NCBI GenBank assembly: GCA_020058965.1
Contig: JAGVCY010000242.1
Location: 1 to 7,003, forward strand
DNA length: 7,003 bases
Direction: 5' to 3'
Origin: Candidatus Omnitrophota bacterium
Lineage (GTDB): Bacteria; Omnitrophota; Gorgyraeia; 2-02-FULL-51-18; JAGOUK01
Shown here in pieces: positions 1-4,800 of the stretch. The notes below the pieces were generated by a model, which was not told the DNA's origin, did not search any database, and saw only the letters and a list, made by a program, of their open reading frames with translations. The translations under genes and the position numbers were made by a program. Position 1 is the stretch's first letter; each line of letters starts with the position of its first letter.

Positions 1-144
1 ATGATCACCGCGTCCGAAGGTTTAGGCAAGGCGAGGGACCGTCTGTTGAGCATGGGTGCGTTTGCGTGTTTTGATAAACCCATATCGTCGTTGCGGGAAT
101 TGGAAAGTAAAATTCAGGAGGCGATGGCTGATGGTAGACGCTAA
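1..144 (+). CDS. Receiver-domain protein, C-terminal fragment (5' end outside window)
   Basis: This 47-residue tail looks like the last third of a CheY-like receiver (REC) domain. The visible 'MITA' corresponds to the beta-4 strand with the conserved Thr/Ser (T3 here). 'GAFACFDKP' carries the conserved beta-5 Lys-Pro pair (K26-P27), and an amphipathic helix follows, matching alpha-5. The phosphoacceptor Asp and the N-terminal acidic pair would lie upstream of the window. The ATG at position 1 is therefore almost certainly an internal Met and not the start. No output domain follows: the frame stops 20 residues after the KP motif, so the receiver is the C-terminal module. It could be a single-domain response regulator or the receiver tail of a hybrid kinase; the window cannot distinguish these. 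It overlaps the next gene by 14 nt, which suggests translational coupling in one operon. Confidence 0.8.
   Translation: MITASEGLGKARDRLLSMGAFACFDKPISSLRELESKIQEAMADGRR
116..121 (+). promoter_or_regulatory. Shine-Dalgarno for the single-domain response regulator
   Basis: AGGAGG lies 9 nt upstream of the ATG at 131. It sits inside the end of the preceding receiver gene. It favours ATG 131 over the ATG at 56 in the same frame, whose extra residues do not look like receiver sequence. Confidence 0.75.
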
Positions 145-511
145 GCAAAAACGGCTGCTCGTGGTGGATGATGAGATTGAAATATGCAACTTCGTTAAAA
201 TGTTTTTTGAGCAGAGAGGGGTGAAGGTGCTTCAGGCGGGGAATGCCGAGGAGGCCGTTGCGGCGACCGCTTCCTTCGATCCTCAGGTGGTGCTCCTCGA
301 TGTGATGATGAAGGGGTCGCAAGACGGGATCACAACTTTGCCTCGAATCCGTGAATTGGTGCCTCGCGCGCATGTGATCATGACCAGCGGAGTGGATGAC
401 GAAATATCGATCGTCCGCGCCAAATCACTCGGCGCCAGCGATTACATCACCAAGCCCCTGGTTCTGGAAGATCTGGAAGCAACCGTGTTCAAGCACTTCA
501 AGGAATTCTAA
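131..511 (+). CDS. Single-domain response regulator (CheY-like receiver)
   Basis: This is a 126-residue protein consisting of one complete receiver domain with no output domain. The canonical phosphorylation site is intact: acidic pair D13-D14 in 'LLVVDDE', phosphoacceptor D57 in 'VVLLDVMM', the conserved hydroxyl residue T85 in 'VIMTSG', and K108-P109 in 'YITKP'. Length matches the usual 120-130 residues of CheY/Spo0F-type proteins. It should accept phosphate from a histidine kinase, not seen in this window, and pass the signal by protein contact or phosphorelay in the cytoplasm. The start at 131 is supported by AGGAGG 9 nt upstream. It overlaps the upstream receiver gene by 14 nt and ends 4 nt before the GAF-HD-GYP gene. 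That spacing makes the HD-GYP protein, or the upstream receiver protein, its most likely partner, which is inference from position. Receiver identity is near certain; the partner is not known. Confidence 0.93.
   Translation: MVDAKQKRLLVVDDEIEICNFVKMFFEQRGVKVLQAGNAEEAVAATASFDPQVVLLDVMMKGSQDGITTLPRIRELVPRAHVIMTSGVDDEISIVRAKSLGASDYITKPLVLEDLEATVFKHFKEF
500..505 (+). promoter_or_regulatory. Shine-Dalgarno deciding a GTG start
   Basis: AAGGAA at the end of the response-regulator gene lies 10 nt before GTG 516. The only nearby in-frame ATG (534) has no comparable purine-rich site upstream, so GTG 516 is the better start for the HD-GYP protein. Confidence 0.5.
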
Positions 512-515
512 AACC

Positions 516-1754
516 GTGGCAGCCTACAGCCGCATGGACCTTCACCAGGCGCTCATCAGCGCCTCCAAGAGCATGATCCGGGTCAAGGACCCCATCACGC
601 TGCTGCGATTGATCACGCGGTTCATTGACCGGCAGATCGGCGCGACGCATGTAGCGGTCCTGCTATACGACCGCGATCGGGAGTCGTATGTGCTGATCGA
701 TTCCAAGGGCGAGGCGGGGCAGCGGATTCCGATCGGGTATATTCGCGTGAAGAGCCAGAGTCCGCTGATCGCGTACTTTCGTGCCGGCGACGGGTTCCGC
801 GAACATAAATTTCATCGTACGGAGGCGTTGGTTTACTCCGAGTTGGAGCACATTCGAAACTTTGAGATCCATGTGAACCGCCGCGAACGGCATGCGATCG
901 CTTTTACCGAGATAAAACAGCAGATGGAGATGTTCCGTGCGGCCATTTGTGTTCCGAGCTACTACAAGAACGAGCTGGTCGCCGTTTTGATCTTGGGCGA
1001 CAAGCTGAGCGGCGAGAAATATCTTGAGGACGAGATCAATGTTTTTTCCACACTGGCAAACGATGTCGCGATGGCGGTCGCCAACGCCGAGCTGATCAAG
1101 GGGCTTAAGGATTCGCTTGAGCGCGAACACAACCTGCTCATTGATACAGCCAGCGCGCTGGTTTCGGCGATTGACGCCCGCGACCGCTATACCAAGGGAC
1201 ACTCTGAACGCGTTTCGCATTACACGCTGGTGGTGGCGACGGAGCTCATTGATAAGGGGATTATTCCGTACGATCGAAACTTTTTGGAAGGCGCACAGCT
1301 TTCGGGGTTATTGCACGACATTGGAAAGATCGGAATTAAAGACCATGTTTTAAATAAACCCGCCACCCTCACGGATGAGGAATTTGCGGTGATGAAAACA
1401 CATGTGGAGGTCGGTGTTAATATTCTTAAACCGATTCGTGGAATGAAAGAAATCGCCGATGGAGCCAAATACCATCATGAGCGGTGGGATGGAAAGGGAT
1501 ACCCCTACGGGTTAAAAGGGGATGAGATCCCTTTATTGGGACGAATCGTCGCCGTGGTCGATTCCTACGACACGATGATCACAACCCGGCCGTATCAAAA
1601 AGGCCGCACCCCGGAAGATGCCTTTGCCGAGTTACGCCGTTGCGCAAATGCCCAGTTCGACCCTGTCATCGTGGAAGTGTTTCATGACGCCTGGCAGTCC
1701 GGCCGCATCACCCAGCGAAACTACAAAAATTACGCTTTTTCACTCCGTAAATAG
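516..1754 (+). CDS. GAF-HD-GYP domain protein, probable cyclic-di-GMP phosphodiesterase
   Basis: This protein has 412 residues counted from GTG 516, or 406 if translation begins at ATG 534. Residues about 24-192 form a GAF-type sensor domain, ending in the typical '..VAVLILGDK..' strand and 'LANDVAMAVANA' helix; its ligand cannot be told from sequence. A short helical linker (about 193-210) leads into an HD-GYP domain (about 208-405). The HD-GYP signature is complete: 'KGHSERV' with H229, 'LHDIGKIGI' with H267-D268, H296 in 'THVEVG', 'HHERWDGKGYP' with H320-H321 and the GYP triplet at 328-330, and D349 and D352 in 'VVDSYD'. Established knowledge is that such domains use a metal centre to hydrolyse c-di-GMP to pGpG or GMP. 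With all ligands present, this copy is probably active. Unlike RpfG-type proteins, it carries no receiver of its own; receivers are encoded just upstream (4-nt gap). No transmembrane segment is apparent, so it is likely cytoplasmic. Confidence 0.93.
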   Translation: MAAYSRMDLHQALISASKSMIRVKDPITLLRLITRFIDRQIGATHVAVLLYDRDRESYVLIDSKGEAGQRIPIGYIRVKSQSPLIAYFRAGDGFREHKFHRTEALVYSELEHIRNFEIHVNRRERHAIAFTEIKQQMEMFRAAICVPSYYKNELVAVLILGDKLSGEKYLEDEINVFSTLANDVAMAVANAELIKGLKDSLEREHNLLIDTASALVSAIDARDRYTKGHSERVSHYTLVVATELIDKGIIPYDRNFLEGAQLSGLLHDIGKIGIKDHVLNKPATLTDEEFAVMKTHVEVGVNILKPIRGMKEIADGAKYHHERWDGKGYPYGLKGDEIPLLGRIVAVVDSYDTMITTRPYQKGRTPEDAFAELRRCANAQFDPVIVEVFHDAWQSGRITQRNYKNYAFSLRK

Positions 1755-1816
1755 CCCTAAAGTGCCTGCCCCGACCCGATCAGCCCAAGTTTATTTAATC
1801 AAATCCTAAAGCATTT

Positions 1817-1855
1817 TTCAGACGTCTTGAATTTTACTCCCGCGTAATGTACCCT
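1817..1855 (+). promoter_or_regulatory. Weak promoter-like pair with an overlapping near-palindrome
   Basis: TTGAAT (1827-1832) and TACCCT (1850-1855) are separated by 17 nt, an acceptable sigma-70-like spacing, but the -10 element matches the consensus at only three positions. The -35-like element overlaps an imperfect palindrome (1817-1831) with core AGACGTCT. This could be an operator, or chance. It lies in the only gap between the signalling operon and the giant gene. Confidence 0.2.
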
Positions 1856-1860
1856 CCCAA

Positions 1861-1879
1861 TGCAAGTCGCTTACTTGCA
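1861..1879 (+). promoter_or_regulatory. Hairpin immediately upstream of the giant gene's start codon
   Basis: TGCAAGT (1861-1867) and ACTTGCA (1873-1879) are perfect inverted arms of 7 bp around a 5-nt loop. The hairpin ends 3 nt before ATG 1883, in the place where a Shine-Dalgarno sequence would normally lie. No good Shine-Dalgarno is visible there. In mRNA it could hide or position the ribosome-binding region; the sequence alone does not show which. Confidence 0.45.
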
Positions 1880-1882
1880 GAT

Positions 1883-4800
1883 ATGAATAAAAAACTGAAT
1901 CCCACTTCCTCAAAAGGCCCGCTCCAACGAGCGGGCCTTCGCACTTTAAGACCCTGTCAATTACGAAAAGTTTTTCTGAAGGTTGTCGCCGGAACTGTCG
2001 CGGTCAGCTTTTTTTGGACTCAAAACGCAATAGCGCTGGACCCTCGCGATTTGATCGCCAAGGCGAAGGTCGCCTTTCTCGAAGATGAGCTCAATCGCCC
2101 CGGCGGAGGCGGGCTCGCACCCGAGCAGCTGCTACAAGCAGAAAACAACCAGGCGCTCGCCGTTCAGAACCAGAACGCCATCCAAGATCTCGCCCAAACC
2201 CAGTTTTCCATCAAAACCGAAGCGGGGGATATTCTCAGGTACGCCGGACAGACGCTCACCGAGATCGAGCGCCCCGATGGAACCTTCTTAAAAAATATCA
2301 CGCTCGGACCCGATGGCTTGATACAGGATGCCGACATCAAAATGCCCGACGGAAGCTTTTTTATAATCGATGACGGCAAGACGCTTGTTTCAGAGGGGCC
2401 CGACGGCACACAGTATTTTTATGAAGCTGACGGAAAGCTCGATCACAGTGTGACGCCCAACCATGTTCCGACGGTCGTGTCGACCGAGCTTGATGCCCAA
2501 GGCCGGATCAAAACGGAAGTTCTGTCGGACAACACCCGGATCCATCGAGTTTGGGCGGACGGGTCGCTTCAGTCGGCGATCAACGGCGCTTCGGCCAGCG
2601 ACACGGTGCTCGTCGAAGCAGGAACCTTCAGCGGGAGTTTTACGCTGAAAAGCGGCGTGAGCCTGAAAGGCCGCGACGCGCGGACATCCATTATCACCAA
2701 CGGATTTAAAACCAAACAAAATGCACTGACCACGCTCGGCGGCAACGCGATCGAGAACCTGACGATAACCGGCGGGGGGAATTGGGATTGGGGTCAGTCA
2801 TCAAGCGCCGTGGCGGTCCGGGGAGACAATGTTCGAATCCGCGGGAACATCATCACCGGCAACAAAAACTACGGCGTCTTCATCGAAACGGACGGAAGTG
2901 TCCTCGTCGAGATGAATCTATTTGATAAAAATGCTTTAGCCGTCCAGTTGCCCAAAGACGGCACGCTGATCCGCAACAACACCTTTGTCAGCAACGGAAT
3001 CGGCGTGAATGTCCTCATGGGCAAGGCGCCGACGATCGAGCGGAATATTTTTGAGGGCCAGACCTTCCAGTCGGTTTATGAATATTCCAACGCAGGCCCC
3101 GTGAAGGGCGCGGTCCGCGACAATCTTTTTTGGAATAACGCCGAAAAAGGAGGCGCGTACGGGTCCTGCCTGCCGCTCTCCGTCTCGAGCTTGAGCGAGG
3201 GCAATGTCAAAACAAGTCCGATGTTTCAAAATAAATCAGCCGGTAATTACAACCCGTTGGCATCGTCCGCCGCGGGCTTGGGAAGCGTGGTCGATGTTTC
3301 CCGCGCGGAGCTGCTGAGCTTTTTGTCATCCGACCCAAAGCCTTCCTTTATTACGACCTACACCCGGTCGGGCGCGAATGTCGTTGAAGAAAATCTACTC
3401 CAGAAGTCGGTCTATGACACCGCCGGAAAAATCCTCGAAAGCCGCTCCAATCTCAGCGGCCAAACATTTTATTTCACCGACGGAGTCTTGAGTTCGGCCG
3501 CGCGCAGGGACGGTTCGGTCATCACGGTAACCCAAAGCTCTTTGGGCGATGACGCCGGATTGGAGGTCCGACCCGATTCGACGGACTCGAGCCTGTCTCG
3601 GCTGGTCTACCGGACAGATCGGACCCTGCGGTCGATCGAAATGTCTTCAGGTGAGCTCATTGAATTTGATGGATCGGGACGACTGCTTAGGATCGCGGGC
3701 GCCGGCGCTTCAAGCGGAGCGGAAGTGCTTTTTGGTATTTTTGGCAACGGCGCGGGAATCGCGGTCACATCGCTCGATATCCGGACCGAATACGACGCGG
3801 CGGGTAAAATCTCCCGCGTCGTGCGCGATGGAATCGGCTACCGGTTTGGCGCTGACGGACGGGTGAATGGAGTCGAAAACTCTGACGGATCGGTGATCGA
3901 GATCGGGTCTCTCGGAGTCGGCGGCAGTGTGCTGGATGCGCGCGTGGTTCTGGCCGACGGCACCAAGCGGTTTTACGAGAACGGCTCGCTTGCCAGAGAA
4001 GAACGCGCCGATGGGACGATGACGATTTTTTCAAACGGCCTTCCGGTGACATCGACCGCGGCTGACGGCCGGGTGTATGGATATGAGCCGATCACGGACG
4101 CCGCAGGCCACCCGGCCATTAAGAGCGTGCTTAAGAGTTTTAAATCTTCAAAAGGTCATACCGTGACGGTCGAGAACGGGCATCCGGTCCGCATAGAGAC
4201 TTCTTCCGGCTGGGCGGCAACGAACCTTGTGTTCGGAGAATCAGGGCTTCTGCTTGAGGCGGATATGACAAAAACAGACTCAAGTACGGTGACGATCGCC
4301 CGGGTCGAGAACGGCGACTTAAAGACCCTGACGCTCGAGGACGGATCAGTTTTGGAATACGCGGCGGGACTTTTGGTTAAAGTCACGCATCCTCAAGACA
4401 CTTGGAGTTATTCCTACACGAAGGACACGCGGGGGACTGTGACGGGTTTTTCTGTGACCGACGCCGAATCGACCCGTACTTATGATATTTCAGGGACCCT
4501 CAAACACGTTTTAACCGCCGATTATCAGGTTTTTTATTTAAACAACACGATCCAAAAAATCACTTACAAGGGAATCGAGATTTTAAACCCGGTTTTAAGT
4601 TCTTCGGGCTCGCTGATTTCGGGTGTGATCATTGCCCCGGACAAAACCCGCTACGAAATCGTAAACGGCATCAAGCTCCCCAAAATCATCCGCGCTAACG
4701 GCACTGAGATCACCTATCAAAACGGCCTTGTTTCCCAGGTAAAAACAGCCGAAGGGAAAGTTGTCGATTACACCTACACGATCAACCCCTTCAATCGCAA

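Noticed and set aside
56..130. Upstream in-frame ATG (56) extending the response regulator by 25 residues
   Set aside because: The extra residues are the out-of-frame shadow of the preceding receiver gene and do not fit a receiver N-terminus. ATG 131 has AGGAGG at proper spacing.
5..373. Minus-strand open frame of 122 codons
   Set aside because: It lies opposite two well-supported receiver genes, has no recognisable domain, and is explained as an antisense shadow.
396..515. N-terminal extension of the HD-GYP protein from ATG 396
   Set aside because: It would overlap the response regulator gene by more than 110 nt in another frame. GTG 516 with AAGGAA upstream gives a sensible N-terminus.
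663..1220. Minus-strand open frame of 185 codons
   Set aside because: It lies entirely opposite the GAF and early HD-GYP coding sequence, with no recognisable motif or Shine-Dalgarno support; it is a shadow frame.
1755..1882. Possible c-di-GMP riboswitch between the HD-GYP gene and the giant gene
   Set aside because: It was an attractive idea given the neighbour, but I could not see the conserved GEMM core elements; only the simple 7-bp hairpin is supported.
1757..1948. Distant inverted repeat TAAAGTGC / GCACTTTA around the intergenic region, also reminiscent of dispersed 'AAAGTGCC' palindromes
   Set aside because: Only 8 bp, separated by about 170 nt, and a single half-site in the window. 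There is no basis for calling a repeat family or long-range structure.
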